Of a stretch of DNA of 64,000 bases, positions 9,153 through 18,472 are shown piece by piece. The notes under the pieces are model-generated. The model was not told where the DNA came from. It worked only from the letters and a program-made list of their open reading frames with translations, and searched no databases. The position numbers and the translations under genes are program-made. How positions within the stretch are numbered: position 1 is the stretch's first letter; every line of letters begins with the position of its first letter. The DNA comes from Chitinophaga pinensis (GTDB taxonomy: Bacteria; Bacteroidota; Bacteroidia; NS11-12g; UBA955), in contig CAMBXL010000005.1 of NCBI GenBank assembly GCA_945871905.1, positions 62,001 through 126,000 of the forward strand. The letters are read 5' to 3'.

Positions 9153-10307
9153 ATGCTGAATATAAATAATCCTATGAAACAAGTTGCCGATTTTTTCAAC
9201 AATGGTGATATCCATTTGGGCAATAGACGGTTAATTGATTGTTTGCTCGACTTACAAAATGTCTCATACTACAAAGAATATCTCGAATTAATTGAACGTT
9301 ATGAAACACATAAAGATGATACACTTTTTACCAAAGAGGCACTTGAATTACTTGAAAAAATAAAACTAAGTACCCCTCTCAATCAAGCTGAAGTTTCATC
9401 TTCTTTAATATTGGATGTCAAAGACTTAAGTAAGCAATACAAGGTGAGTGCATTCAAAATATCTCCTTTAAGTTTTCAACTTCACAAAGGGGAAATCATA
9501 GGACTTGTAGGCGAAAATGGCAATGGGAAAACCACTTTATTGCGATTGTTAACAGGTGATTTAAAACCCGATACTGGCACTATTGACTATCAACTCAATT
9601 CTGACAAAATCGACCCCTACTTACTGCGTTCCAAATTGGTTTATATCCCACAACGTGTACCCAGATGGTATGGTACATTAATGGATAACCTTCAATTAAC
9701 ACTGACCCACCATGGCATTACTGGTCACGATAACCTACTCTGGGTAGAAATGATTATTGCTAGATTGGGACTAAGACCCTACAAAAATTTGGGATGGAAC
9801 AGAATTTCCTCAGGATACAGAACCCGATTTGAGTTGGCAAAATCGTTACTTAGAAAACCTCAAATTATGCTTTTGGATGAGCCTTTGTCCAACTTAGATA
9901 TTATTTCTCAACAAACCATTTTACAAGATTTAAAATTCCTATCCGAATCATCTGCACAACCATTTGGTTTAATCCTAAGTTCACAACAGTTGTACGAGGT
10001 GGAAAAAGTTTCAAATATGGTTATTTTCTTAAAAAGAGGTGAAGCCAAATACCAATTGAAAAACAATACCGAAGAGGTTCAGCAATTGGTTTACGAAATA
10101 GAAACAGAGGCAAGTAGAGAGGAAATCAACAAAGCATTTGGTGAATTAAACCTTTTGGAAATCAACTACAATGGAGGCGTATATGTCATTCATTTTGACC
10201 CAAACACTCCCAATAGTGACATCTATAGCTGCATTGGCAAGCACGATTTAAAACTCAACTACATCAGAAATATCACCCATTCATCAAGACGTTTTTTTAT
10301 TAATTAA
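9153..10307 (+). CDS. ABC transporter ATP-binding protein with N-terminal helical extension and degenerate signature motif
   Basis: The 384-residue protein has an approximately 85-residue helical N-terminal extension, an ABC ATPase domain (about 87-310) and a C-terminal domain of about 65 residues. The ATPase has Walker A GENGNGKTT (120-128), Walker B IMLLDEP (238-244) and a D-loop (SNLD). The ABC signature is degenerate: ISSGYRTR (218-225) instead of LSGGQ, and the switch His appears replaced (LILSSQQL). The start is ATG at 9153; a second in-frame ATG lies 21 bases on. The next gene, 6 bases downstream, encodes a polytopic membrane protein that is the likely permease. I do not recognise a named system. 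Confidence 0.85.
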   Translation: MLNINNPMKQVADFFNNGDIHLGNRRLIDCLLDLQNVSYYKEYLELIERYETHKDDTLFTKEALELLEKIKLSTPLNQAEVSSSLILDVKDLSKQYKVSAFKISPLSFQLHKGEIIGLVGENGNGKTTLLRLLTGDLKPDTGTIDYQLNSDKIDPYLLRSKLVYIPQRVPRWYGTLMDNLQLTLTHHGITGHDNLLWVEMIIARLGLRPYKNLGWNRISSGYRTRFELAKSLLRKPQIMLLDEPLSNLDIISQQTILQDLKFLSESSAQPFGLILSSQQLYEVEKVSNMVIFLKRGEAKYQLKNNTEEVQQLVYEIETEASREEINKAFGELNLLEINYNGGVYVIHFDPNTPNSDIYSCIGKHDLKLNYIRNITHSSRRFFIN

Positions 10308-10313
10308 TATACT

Positions 10314-11834
10314 ATGTTAAAATCACTTAATCAATATTTATTGGTCAATTATCCATTATTGTGGAATACACGCTTTTTTAATGTTTTATTGTTTGCCATT
10401 ATTGGACATATCACCTTTTTTATTATTGGACAAATTTCCGTCCATTCCATTCGAGATTTTTATGACAGTGATGACTATACTGAACTATTTGAAAGCGCTG
10501 TTGTTGGTTTATACTCAACCCTTGTAATAGTGTTGTTTTTCATTATTTGGCTGATATACTATTTGCGAAATAATCCTTTTAAAAGCTTTTATCCAGTCAC
10601 AAAAACTTATCTTGTCAAAGAATTTTTCACTGTTTTATTTATTTCATTAATTACCATCACCTTGTTCAATAGTTATGAATACGGCAGGCATTTAAAAAAG
10701 CTTAAAATAAGTACAAATTTTGACCCAATAAAGGAATCCCACATTATCAATCAAGCCCATTGTTTTTTACCTTTAGATAAATTCAATTTCGAAAGTGCTG
10801 CACATTGCGATTCAATCTATCGCGACATAGAAGTTCCCGACTATATTCCAAATGACAGTTGCTTTGAAGGCGTTTACAGCTCAACAATGGACTACGAAAC
10901 CACAGAAGCAACCCCTGTTGAGGAATATCCGGAAATTGCTCCAAGTATAGAAAGACCTGATTTTTACAGTTACCTAAACTATTGTAGCAAAAGTCATAGT
11001 ATAGATTTAGACAGCAATATCAATTCAGCTATCTATACTAACAATGCCCACCGTTGGTTAAAAAACAAACAAAAAGATTCTATTGAAATATCATTAGTGG
11101 CCTATCAAAAACTTTTAAATCAGTATCAAATCAGAAATCAATTTAAACCTAAAACACTAACCAATTGGTGTTTTGAAACGCCTGATCATAAAGTTCTAAA
11201 CGATTTGACTTCATTAAGTTATTATGACGAATTATTCCCTACATATCAAAACTATGGAGAATTTAGTTATGTTAACAGTGTGGTTAATGAGGTTTATGAC
11301 AACCGAAAAGAATCCTTTTTAAGTATCTTTAATTGGGAACTCTATTTTTACTTCTCTCTTTCTATCACCATCATTCTAATTATGTTTAGGATTACCCGTT
11401 TAAAACCTTGGCTTATTGCTTCAATTGGCATGGGCGTTTGGGCCATTTTATTTGCTATTTTATCCAATTTCATAAAAGACAACACTTTACTATATGTTTA
11501 TTTAGTTGGGTGGATTATTTTATTCTCAATGAGTTTCTATATGATTAAAAACAAAAGCAAAAAAATATTGTCTGCAACGTTTTTAATTTGGAGTATTTAT
11601 GGCTTTTTCGCTTTGGTTCTTATTATTTTTAAGATTATCGAATACAATACCAAAGAAGTAAAAATGTGTGTGAATCGTTTATGGAAAATTATAACCCCAG
11701 AACACCCTATTCATTCATGGATTATTAACAACAAAGACACTATCAATGTAATAAACATTACTTCATGTATCATCTTCATCGTTTTTGTAATCATTCCATT
11801 GGCTTACAAGTGGCAGTCGAACCCTAACGAATAA
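10314..11834 (+). CDS. Polytopic membrane protein, probable permease partner of the upstream ABC ATPase
   Basis: The 506-residue protein shows about three hydrophobic segments in residues 20-125, a soluble region of about 220 residues (125-345) rich in Asp, Asn, Tyr and containing six or so Cys, then about five further membrane segments to the C-terminus. This arrangement suggests ABC-2-like transmembrane bundles interrupted by a large extracytoplasmic insert. I recognise no Pfam-level family. It starts 6 bases after the ABC ATPase gene, which is the main evidence for a transporter role. The gene ends 15 bases before the convergent DUF4249 gene. Confidence 0.6.
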   Translation: MLKSLNQYLLVNYPLLWNTRFFNVLLFAIIGHITFFIIGQISVHSIRDFYDSDDYTELFESAVVGLYSTLVIVLFFIIWLIYYLRNNPFKSFYPVTKTYLVKEFFTVLFISLITITLFNSYEYGRHLKKLKISTNFDPIKESHIINQAHCFLPLDKFNFESAAHCDSIYRDIEVPDYIPNDSCFEGVYSSTMDYETTEATPVEEYPEIAPSIERPDFYSYLNYCSKSHSIDLDSNINSAIYTNNAHRWLKNKQKDSIEISLVAYQKLLNQYQIRNQFKPKTLTNWCFETPDHKVLNDLTSLSYYDELFPTYQNYGEFSYVNSVVNEVYDNRKESFLSIFNWELYFYFSLSITIILIMFRITRLKPWLIASIGMGVWAILFAILSNFIKDNTLLYVYLVGWIILFSMSFYMIKNKSKKILSATFLIWSIYGFFALVLIIFKIIEYNTKEVKMCVNRLWKIITPEHPIHSWIINNKDTINVINITSCIIFIVFVIIPLAYKWQSNPNE

Positions 11835-11849
11835 TAGACGATAAATTGA

Positions 11850-12731
11850 TTATTTAAAAACGATAGTTTCTACATTTAGATAGCGCCCTGTAATAGCTCC
11901 ATAGGCATCAGGCACATTGCCTATAATTTGCGAAGGCTGAGTAAAAGGGTCGTTCTGAAAAAACAAATGTTCATTGATAGAGGTATAATAGTTAAAAGCA
12001 TTTAAACTCAATGACGAAACATAGACTTGCAAATGTGTTGTTCTTTGTTGAGGGGTATTGAACAAACCAAACATACCCAAGTTCAAGTTTATCTTTTGAC
12101 CATTAAAAAACCTGTCAGAAAACAAGAGTTGTTTTTTGGAATATCTTGAAGTAGGTGATTCGGTAAGCACAAATTCTTGGGTGTTTATGTCTACCCATTC
12201 TTGTTTATTTATGCTATCAATACCATTCCATTCTTTATAAAAACGCTTTACTTTTATTTCATAAAAATTTTTTAAAATACTTTTATCATTTAATTCCAAT
12301 TTCAACTGAAAATAAGCTTCATTACCCTGAAAGAAAAATCTTGAAGAATCTTTAATTTCGCTAAAAACTGTGTCAGGCGTTTCTTCCCTAATCCAATAAA
12401 TGCGTTCATTGGTTTTGATTTTAATAAAATAAATGGTGTTCGCTTGGGTTTTGTAAATGCTTGAGAAATAGCGCCCATTACCGTCGTTATTGAGCGTAAG
12501 CAACTGATTAGTATCCTTGTCGAACAGTTCTACTACCCCATTTACATAGGGTTGAACTACAGATTGGGTAATTTGTCCAGAAATACTTAAATCAATTGAA
12601 ATTAAACTGTCATTATACAAATGTCCGTTGACAACCAATTTTGCCTGATGGTCGGACAAGTCGAAATTAATTTCTTTTTGGCAAGCACCAATAAAAAACA
12701 AGATTACACTATAGTACAATACCTTTTTCAA
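11850..12731 (-). CDS. DUF4249 lipoprotein, partner of the TonB receptor
   Basis: This 293-residue protein begins with a lipoprotein signal (LFFIGAC, Cys17) and then KLVVNGHLYNDSLISIDLS, the usual opening of DUF4249. Members are encoded next to TonB-dependent receptors in Bacteroidota and may serve as surface lipoproteins of the receptor, as SusD does for SusC; this role is inferred from context. The start is TTG at 12731, overlapping the receptor stop by four bases (TTGA); no ATG precedes the signal peptide, so this rare start is probably real and coupled to the receptor's translation. Confidence 0.82.
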   Translation of the reverse strand: MKKVLYYSVILFFIGACQKEINFDLSDHQAKLVVNGHLYNDSLISIDLSISGQITQSVVQPYVNGVVELFDKDTNQLLTLNNDGNGRYFSSIYKTQANTIYFIKIKTNERIYWIREETPDTVFSEIKDSSRFFFQGNEAYFQLKLELNDKSILKNFYEIKVKRFYKEWNGIDSINKQEWVDINTQEFVLTESPTSRYSKKQLLFSDRFFNGQKINLNLGMFGLFNTPQQRTTHLQVYVSSLSLNAFNYYTSINEHLFFQNDPFTQPSQIIGNVPDAYGAITGRYLNVETIVFK

Positions 12732-15316
12732 AATACAATTTTATAATTAACACTTGGCAAAACAGGAAATAAACTTACTGCTTTAAAAACTCTGTTACCC
12801 TCCACATTAAAAGCTGGAATTACATAAAAAGGATTTAAGCGGTTATATGCATTATAAACACCTGCACTAAAAATGCGTGTGTATTTTTTTTTATTTTTCT
12901 TGAAATTGAAACTAAAATCTAGACGGTGATTGGCCGGCATTTGGTATTTATTCCTTTCGCCATATACAAAAACCTCACTCAATGAAATGCCATTATTAAC
13001 CGTATATATTTCCTCGGGTAAAGTAATTCTTGCTCCCGATGCATACACCCACGACAGAAAACAATCAATTTGACTTGAAAATCGGTGATTGATTAAAACA
13101 GACAGTTGATGTCTTCTATCATATTTATACAAAAAAGGTTTGCCTTGATTTATTTCATTAAATTGACGGGTATTTTTGCTTATTGTGTAACTAATCCAAC
13201 CCGATGTTTTTCCCTTTGTTTTTTCGACCATAAATTCCAACCCTCTTGCCATTCCGTTGCCAATGGTAATTTTATCTTCCCAATTGGTTTCGGAACCCAA
13301 ATAGCTCGATTGGTCTTTATAGTCAATAACATTATATAATTTTTTGGCAAAAGACTCAACTCCAAATTCAAACCCTTTGACTCCTGAATATTTCAATCCT
13401 GTGGAATGTAAATCAGAAAATTCGGGCAATGCCTTGTTGGTGGAGGGCAACCACAAATCGAGTGGCAAACCCACCGAATAATTGGTTAATAAATGTAAAA
13501 ACTGACTTGTTCTTTGGTAAGCATAATGTAAATAAAACTTAGGAAAAGGTTCATAATTGATTGACAATCGGGGTTGTGGTAAGTTAAAAACATTGTTATT
13601 GGTTACAAAAGCAGCATAATATACGCCTGCATTTAAGTCAAAATTCGAACGTAACTGGAGTTGTAATTCAGAATAAGCAGAATATTCAAAAGAAAATTGA
13701 ATACTACTTTCAAAAAAATCAGGCACATTCACAGCATTTGTGCTCGAACGAATATTTCTAGCAAAAGTATGTCTTGTAAAACCAAGTCCTGACTTTATCT
13801 TTAAATAAGAATTTACATTGTATTGAACATTGTAAGACGTAATTACATCATTGATATTAGAGACAAATCTGTTTTCAAATTTGTTTTCTATAATTCTGTT
13901 ATTCTTTGTTTCTTCATATTGATATTCAGAACCATTACCAAATTCATAATTGGTAATGGCAAGATTTAACCAAGCAGATACTTTGGGGTGTAACAAATGA
14001 TAATCACGGATTGAAAACAAAGAATTTCCCCAAAAAATGGATTGTCTGTCTTTTTCTTTTAAATTTTGTGTGGGGCTTTTAATAGAAAACTCATTGTTGA
14101 TAAACGATACATCATTACCAGTGTAAGCACTAATAGTGACATGATGATTGGCGCTGAATTGATGAGATATTTTGGCATTTATGTCATAAAAAAAATAACG
14201 TGAGTTGGTAGGAAAAACATTCGCAATATTTAATAAATTGGTAAATAAGTCAAGGTACGAACGTCTTGCAGAAAACATTAATGTTGTTTTTTTAGATTTA
14301 TCAATGGGGCCATCCACACTAATTTTACTTGACAATACGCCAATTGAAAGTTGAGTTTTGAGTCTTTCCTTATTACCATCTATGGTTCTAATATCAATAA
14401 CACTACTTAGGCGCCCTCCGTAACGGGCACTATTTCCCCCTTTAAGCAACTTTACCTGCTTTACAACATCGGAATTAAAAATACTAAAAAACCCATAGAT
14501 ATGTGAAGGATTGTAAATAGGCACATCATCTAATAAAAAGAGATTGTGTTCATTTCCTCCACCTCTAACATTCAGTCCTATCGTTCCATCATTTCCTGCA
14601 ATAACACCCGGAAGCAACTGCAAAGATTTAAGTACATCACTTTCCCCGAACATCATCGGTATTTTTTTGAGTGTTGAGGAGTGGATTACAAATTCATCCG
14701 ATTTAAACTTCATATCTACTGGATAATAGGCACTTATGCGCTGATTATCCAATTCGAAATTTCCTTTTAATTTGAAATCAATTTTTTGATTTTTAGACCA
14801 AATTACACTTTTGTATTGATTTTCATACCCAACATAAGCCACCATCAATTTAATAGAATCCTCCTTGAGTGACAGTGAATAATACCCATCTTCATTGGTG
14901 TAAGTGCTTTGCAAAGTCATTAAATCAATCACAAATGCATTTATTAGCTTTTCCCCTGTATTCACATCTGAGACATAGCCAGAAAATACTCCAACTTTAC
15001 GACTCGTTTGTATAGGTGAAAAAACGATAGAATTCCCAAACATTAGTGTGTAAGTAAGCTGATGAGGCTTTAACACTTGTGAAAGTAAAATGGCTAAAGG
15101 TACTTTTTTGAAAACATACTTTTGTTTATTGGGAGGCAATAAACTGGCTACATAATTGAACTTAACATCACTTACAGATTCAATCTTCAATAAAAGTTCT
15201 TCAAGTGTAGCGTTTTTTAACTTTACATCAATAGGAATTTCCAAAACATTAGTTTGTGAATGCACTTTACATACACTCATTAATACACAAACCAAAGTAA
15301 AAATGAAAGCCCGCAT
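12728..15316 (-). CDS. TonB-dependent receptor with STN and carboxypeptidase-like N-terminal domains
   Basis: The 862-residue outer-membrane receptor has a signal peptide (cut near KVHSQ), an STN-like domain (about 25-90, LKNATLEELLLKIES), a carboxypeptidase-regulatory-like domain (about 110-190), a plug (about 205-320, with LQLLPGVIAGNDGTIGLNVRGG) and a long beta-barrel. STN domains pass the ligand state to an inner-membrane FecR-type regulator, and a FecR gene lies just upstream (65-base gap). The DUF4249 lipoprotein gene overlaps its end. Together they form a regulated uptake unit of the FecA type. The substrate is unknown; no riboswitch or iron-box-like site was seen. Confidence 0.92.
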   Translation of the reverse strand: MRAFIFTLVCVLMSVCKVHSQTNVLEIPIDVKLKNATLEELLLKIESVSDVKFNYVASLLPPNKQKYVFKKVPLAILLSQVLKPHQLTYTLMFGNSIVFSPIQTSRKVGVFSGYVSDVNTGEKLINAFVIDLMTLQSTYTNEDGYYSLSLKEDSIKLMVAYVGYENQYKSVIWSKNQKIDFKLKGNFELDNQRISAYYPVDMKFKSDEFVIHSSTLKKIPMMFGESDVLKSLQLLPGVIAGNDGTIGLNVRGGGNEHNLFLLDDVPIYNPSHIYGFFSIFNSDVVKQVKLLKGGNSARYGGRLSSVIDIRTIDGNKERLKTQLSIGVLSSKISVDGPIDKSKKTTLMFSARRSYLDLFTNLLNIANVFPTNSRYFFYDINAKISHQFSANHHVTISAYTGNDVSFINNEFSIKSPTQNLKEKDRQSIFWGNSLFSIRDYHLLHPKVSAWLNLAITNYEFGNGSEYQYEETKNNRIIENKFENRFVSNINDVITSYNVQYNVNSYLKIKSGLGFTRHTFARNIRSSTNAVNVPDFFESSIQFSFEYSAYSELQLQLRSNFDLNAGVYYAAFVTNNNVFNLPQPRLSINYEPFPKFYLHYAYQRTSQFLHLLTNYSVGLPLDLWLPSTNKALPEFSDLHSTGLKYSGVKGFEFGVESFAKKLYNVIDYKDQSSYLGSETNWEDKITIGNGMARGLEFMVEKTKGKTSGWISYTISKNTRQFNEINQGKPFLYKYDRRHQLSVLINHRFSSQIDCFLSWVYASGARITLPEEIYTVNNGISLSEVFVYGERNKYQMPANHRLDFSFNFKKNKKKYTRIFSAGVYNAYNRLNPFYVIPAFNVEGNRVFKAVSLFPVLPSVNYKIVF

Positions 15317-15381
15317 TTTGTGGGCAATTTAACCTATAAATAAGAGAAAGGGATACTAATTATTGAAAAAGTATTGACAAC

Positions 15382-16263
15382 TTATTCAACTTCAACTTTA
15401 ACATTGAGTACTTTACTCAGTAAATCAGCTGTTTTTAAAGCATCCAATTGATCAATTGTGAGCGTTATACTTTCATTAAGTAATGATTCAGGAACTATGA
15501 ACTTAACCTTATAGTAGGCATTCAATTCACTAATAATCTCGTGAAGTGGTTTATTTTTAAATTCTAATTTACCTTCAATCCATACCACAGGTGTGGCTTC
15601 CAATAACTTAAATCCAGAAGATGTATTTTGTATCATTTGACCCGGAGTTAGTTCGAAAACATTAGATGGCGTTTCAAAATTGATTAAACCTTGCAACAAA
15701 ACCACATGAAAAGGAATGTTTAGTCTATTTTTGACATTAAAAACGGTACCTAAAACCGAAATATCACCTGATTGTGTATGAACAACAAATGGCGTTTTAT
15801 TGTGTTTTACATTGAAATAGACTTCACCATTCAGCAATTCAACTTTTCGACTTTTTCCTTTAAAATTAACGTTTACCTGTGAATAAGTAGAAAGCTTAAT
15901 TTCAGTACCGTCGGGTAAAGTAAAACTGTTCGCATTCGCTTGTGTCTGAAATGTTTCAATAAAACTATCTTGACTGTTATTATATTGAAGCAAACCTATA
16001 GAAACAATTAGCAAGACAATAGCTGCAGACAGCCATTTAAACATGTAAAAGTGAGGTTTGGATTTGGTGATAGGAATAACTATTGGCATTCCCAACTTAG
16101 ATTCTAGCTTTTGCCACTCCAAATCTACCTTAGTACTTGGATAAGGGTATTGTGCTGATTTTTCAAAAATCTGATTCAACAGCAATTCCTCTTTGTCCGA
16201 CAAAGGTTCGTTACTTAATGAACTGTAATCACTATACTGATATATATGATTAGAATCCTTCAT
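15382..16263 (-). CDS. FecR-family regulator (anti-sigma factor), DUF4974
   Basis: The 293-residue protein has a cytoplasmic N-terminus of about 75 residues, one membrane helix (about 76-93, WLSAAIVLLIVSIGLL), a FecR domain (LPDGTEIKLSTYSQVNV to about residue 215) and a C-terminal DUF4974 region (FKNKPLHEIISELNAYYKV). It would relay the receptor's STN signal to an ECF sigma factor. Two things are odd. Its N-terminus lacks the usual start (YL.G..s.eE..), which instead lies in the separate 55-residue ORF directly upstream, and no sigma-factor gene is adjacent. The ATG follows the upstream ORF's TAA without a gap, in the same frame. Confidence 0.88.
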   Translation of the reverse strand: MKDSNHIYQYSDYSSLSNEPLSDKEELLLNQIFEKSAQYPYPSTKVDLEWQKLESKLGMPIVIPITKSKPHFYMFKWLSAAIVLLIVSIGLLQYNNSQDSFIETFQTQANANSFTLPDGTEIKLSTYSQVNVNFKGKSRKVELLNGEVYFNVKHNKTPFVVHTQSGDISVLGTVFNVKNRLNIPFHVVLLQGLINFETPSNVFELTPGQMIQNTSSGFKLLEATPVVWIEGKLEFKNKPLHEIISELNAYYKVKFIVPESLLNESITLTIDQLDALKTADLLSKVLNVKVEVE

Positions 16264-16431
16264 TTATTTGGCGTGCTTTAAATACTTTGGTATGTTACTT
16301 TGAACAAAACCAAGGAATAACTGATTGGCTGGATTGTTTTTAAGCCAATTTTTCAAAAAAGCTTCTTCTTCTTGAGAGCACATGCCTGCCAAGTATTTGG
16401 TAAATAAATTCGCTTGCAAATTTTCTTTCAT
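16264..16431 (-). CDS. Small FecR N-domain-like protein (55 residues) upstream of FecR
   Basis: This short reading frame runs from ATG 16431 to TAA 16264-16266. The TAA is followed at once by the FecR ATG, in the same reading frame. The translation contains LFTKYLAGMCSQEEEAFLKNW, which resembles the opening of Bacteroidota FecR proteins, where the sigma-binding region lies (YLxGxxsxEEExxLxxWL, then NPANQ). So the sigma-binding module and the membrane/FecR part appear to be split by one stop codon. Either the two proteins are made by termination-reinitiation and act together, or a recent nonsense mutation divided the gene. There is no signal peptide and no homology call beyond this resemblance. 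Confidence 0.62.
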   Translation of the reverse strand: MKENLQANLFTKYLAGMCSQEEEAFLKNWLKNNPANQLFLGFVQSNIPKYLKHAK

Positions 16432-16483
16432 ACCCCTTTAAACAATTATTTTCAGCCAATCCCCCAAATTTTCTTCTGTTTTT

Positions 16484-17059
16484 TTATTTTTTCAAAAACA
16501 CAGAGGCATTTATTCCTTCGTTAAACAACAAATCTAAAATACTTAAGTGAGAAATAAAAGCTTGTTTATCATTAAATACCTGATAATAAGGGGAAATTAC
16601 TGAGCTTAATTCTTCATCTATATAATCACAATCAACAAATGAAAGTTCCTTTTGCGCTTTCAAACACCTCAGTATCATTGTCAATAAATTCAAATTATAG
16701 TCCCACAGAAATTCAGTTTTTTCCTTAATAATAGAGAACAACAAATAATCATAATACTCAAAAAATGGACTTTTGCCGTATGAAGTTTGTAGGGCATTAC
16801 ACAACTGGTTTTGCCAATTGACGCTATAATCAATTTTCACTTCAGCATATGTCCCTTTTGTTGTTTGATTAACTAAGGGAATTGAAACCAATTGCGCCCC
16901 TTGAAATGAACCTATAAAACTTCTGTTGCGAAGCGTTTGTTTACTAAATTGGCGTTCCAAACCCAAGTGCCACTCTTCCGATTCATAAACTCCTAAAAAC
17001 CAACTTACAGGTGGAATAAAATAAAGTGGTTTAGTTGAATTTATTATAACTTTTTCCAT
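16484..17059 (-). CDS. WbqC-like family protein
   Basis: The 191-residue protein matches the WbqC-like family: an opening YFIPPVSWFLGVYES, then QTLRNRSFIGS, a strand ending SIPLVN, the block VKIDYSVNWQNQ, and the SPFFEYYDY motif. WbqC was named from an O-antigen cluster; the biochemical role in Bacteroidota is not settled. The gene overlaps the 3' end of folK by 16 bases and so is translated from the same message. Nothing suggests decay. Confidence 0.85.
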   Translation of the reverse strand: MEKVIINSTKPLYFIPPVSWFLGVYESEEWHLGLERQFSKQTLRNRSFIGSFQGAQLVSIPLVNQTTKGTYAEVKIDYSVNWQNQLCNALQTSYGKSPFFEYYDYLLFSIIKEKTEFLWDYNLNLLTMILRCLKAQKELSFVDCDYIDEELSSVISPYYQVFNDKQAFISHLSILDLLFNEGINASVFLKK

Positions 17060-17547
17060 AATTTAACCTCTAGAACATCTTGTTTATTATTGTTTAGCAT
17101 TTGCCTAACCGTTAATTGGTTATTTGGATCACAGAAATCAGGTGCAATTTCATTGAGAGGTATCAAAACAAAATTTCGACTTGTTAACTCCGGATGTGGA
17201 ATTGTAAGTTGAGGATGTTTTATTTTTTGCTTACCATAAAATATAATATCAATATCAATGGTTCTAGGCCCATATCTTTCTTTGCGTTTTCTTCCCAAAA
17301 TACTTTCTATTTTCAAAAGTGTTTGTAACACCATAACAGGTGAAAAAGTTGTTTGAAATACCAATGCCATATTTAAGTAATCAGCCTGAGGTATAGGCCC
17401 CCACGCTTGAGTTTGGTATATTGATGATGTTTTAACAACCTTCCCTAATAGGCACTCAATCCATTGAAGGGTTTCAAAGAAGGTTTCATCGACTTTCCCT
17501 TCATTACCGCCAAGCGTTATATATACTGTTTGTTTTTTTAAAGACAT
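17044..17547 (-). CDS. folK: 2-amino-4-hydroxy-6-hydroxymethyldihydropteridine diphosphokinase FolK
   Basis: FolK transfers pyrophosphate from ATP to 6-hydroxymethyl-dihydropterin in folate synthesis. The 167-residue protein is of normal length and contains LGGNEG near the start, SSIYQTQAWG, the QTLLKIESILGRKRKERYGPRTIDIDI-type block (ATP and magnesium binding; the aspartates of DIDI are ligands) and the IPHPELTSRNFVLIPL segment. The start is ATG at 17547. It is the first gene of a leftward unit with wbqC-like and is divergent from the small membrane-anchored protein at 17569, 21 bases away. Confidence 0.95.
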   Translation of the reverse strand: MSLKKQTVYITLGGNEGKVDETFFETLQWIECLLGKVVKTSSIYQTQAWGPIPQADYLNMALVFQTTFSPVMVLQTLLKIESILGRKRKERYGPRTIDIDIIFYGKQKIKHPQLTIPHPELTSRNFVLIPLNEIAPDFCDPNNQLTVRQMLNNNKQDVLEVKLWKKL

Positions 17548-17568
17548 TCAATTAATTTTGAAAAACTT

Positions 17569-18003
17569 ATGGGCAGCGAATTTAAGATTTTGTTTTATAT
17601 CATCATTGGTGTTATTTACATTATTTCCAAACTATACAACAAGGAAAAAAAGAAACAAAACCAACGTGAAGTCAACAAGAGACCCATTGACGGTCAATCT
17701 GTTGAGGATATCTTTAAGGAGTTAAAAAAATCACTACAACTTCCTAATGAACCTGAATATACTCCTTCAGAAACAAAACAAACTAACTACGAATCGACCA
17801 ATAAACGCGAAAAAGTGGTAAAAGAGAAAATGGTTTTAGTTAGAGAGCCCTCCAAAATTAAGAAAACCAGCAACTTCCCTTCAATCAACGAAACTGAGGT
17901 TGGCAAACAAAAAAATGTGATTCAGGAAAATGAAATAGCGGCCAATTTTGATGCTAGACAAGCTGTTATTTATTCAGAAATCCTTAAGAGACCTCAATAT
18001 TAG
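17569..18003 (+). CDS. Small membrane-anchored protein of unknown function
   Basis: The 144-residue protein has an N-terminal membrane helix (residues about 5-22, FKILFYIIIGVIYIISKL) followed by a charged, Lys/Glu-rich and probably disordered tail with no recognised domain. A TAnnTTTG element (TAATTTTG, 17553-17560) ends eight bases before the ATG, implying a very short leader. The stop lies inside the 3' end of the convergent gtrA gene (20-base overlap). I do not recognise the family; the topology suggests a cytoplasmic tail tethered to the inner membrane. Confidence 0.68.
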   Translation: MGSEFKILFYIIIGVIYIISKLYNKEKKKQNQREVNKRPIDGQSVEDIFKELKKSLQLPNEPEYTPSETKQTNYESTNKREKVVKEKMVLVREPSKIKKTSNFPSINETEVGKQKNVIQENEIAANFDARQAVIYSEILKRPQY

Positions 18004-18472
18004 TCTCGTCTTTCAAGTTGACTTTTACTTTCTTAAATACCAAAAATTTCTGACCAGAGAAATTAATGACTGCACTTGCTAAAGTTGCAAAAAAGAATGC
18101 TATAAACTTTTGTCCTTTAAACGAAAAGAAATTGGTTGAATAATCTGCCGTTTGAATATTTAAACTCACTTCGAAAGGTGGAATAAGCGTTAACCCTAGT
18201 TTGTTTACGAATATATTGATGAGCATTGACACAAAGTAAATACTAGCAAACGTTACAATCATCCCTCTGTTGCTTTTTTCGGTATATCTCCACGTCCACA
18301 TTTTATTAAGGTAATAAGTGTAAACTGTTCCCACCATAAAAGAACATGCTTTTGAAATATCTGTATTGAACTTAAATAATTCTGTAAGAGAATAGTAAAT
18401 AATTAAATCCACTAGGACAGCAGACAGTCCTATAATTACAAATTTTGTTATTTGTTTAATGACGAGTTTCAC
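17984..18472 (-). CDS. GtrA-family membrane protein
   Basis: The 162-residue protein has four hydrophobic segments and the GtrA opening (KFVIIGLSAVLVDLIIYYSL), the YYLNKMWTW motif between helices 2 and 3, and NFSGQKFLVFK at the end. GtrA-like proteins are thought to help move undecaprenyl-linked sugars across the inner membrane; the specific glycan is unknown here. The start is GTG at 18472, overlapping the LD-carboxypeptidase stop by four bases (GTGA), which supports the non-ATG start. No glycosyltransferase partner gene is adjacent. Confidence 0.88.
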   Translation of the reverse strand: MKLVIKQITKFVIIGLSAVLVDLIIYYSLTELFKFNTDISKACSFMVGTVYTYYLNKMWTWRYTEKSNRGMIVTFASIYFVSMLINIFVNKLGLTLIPPFEVSLNIQTADYSTNFFSFKGQKFIAFFFATLASAVINFSGQKFLVFKKVKVNLKDETNIEVS

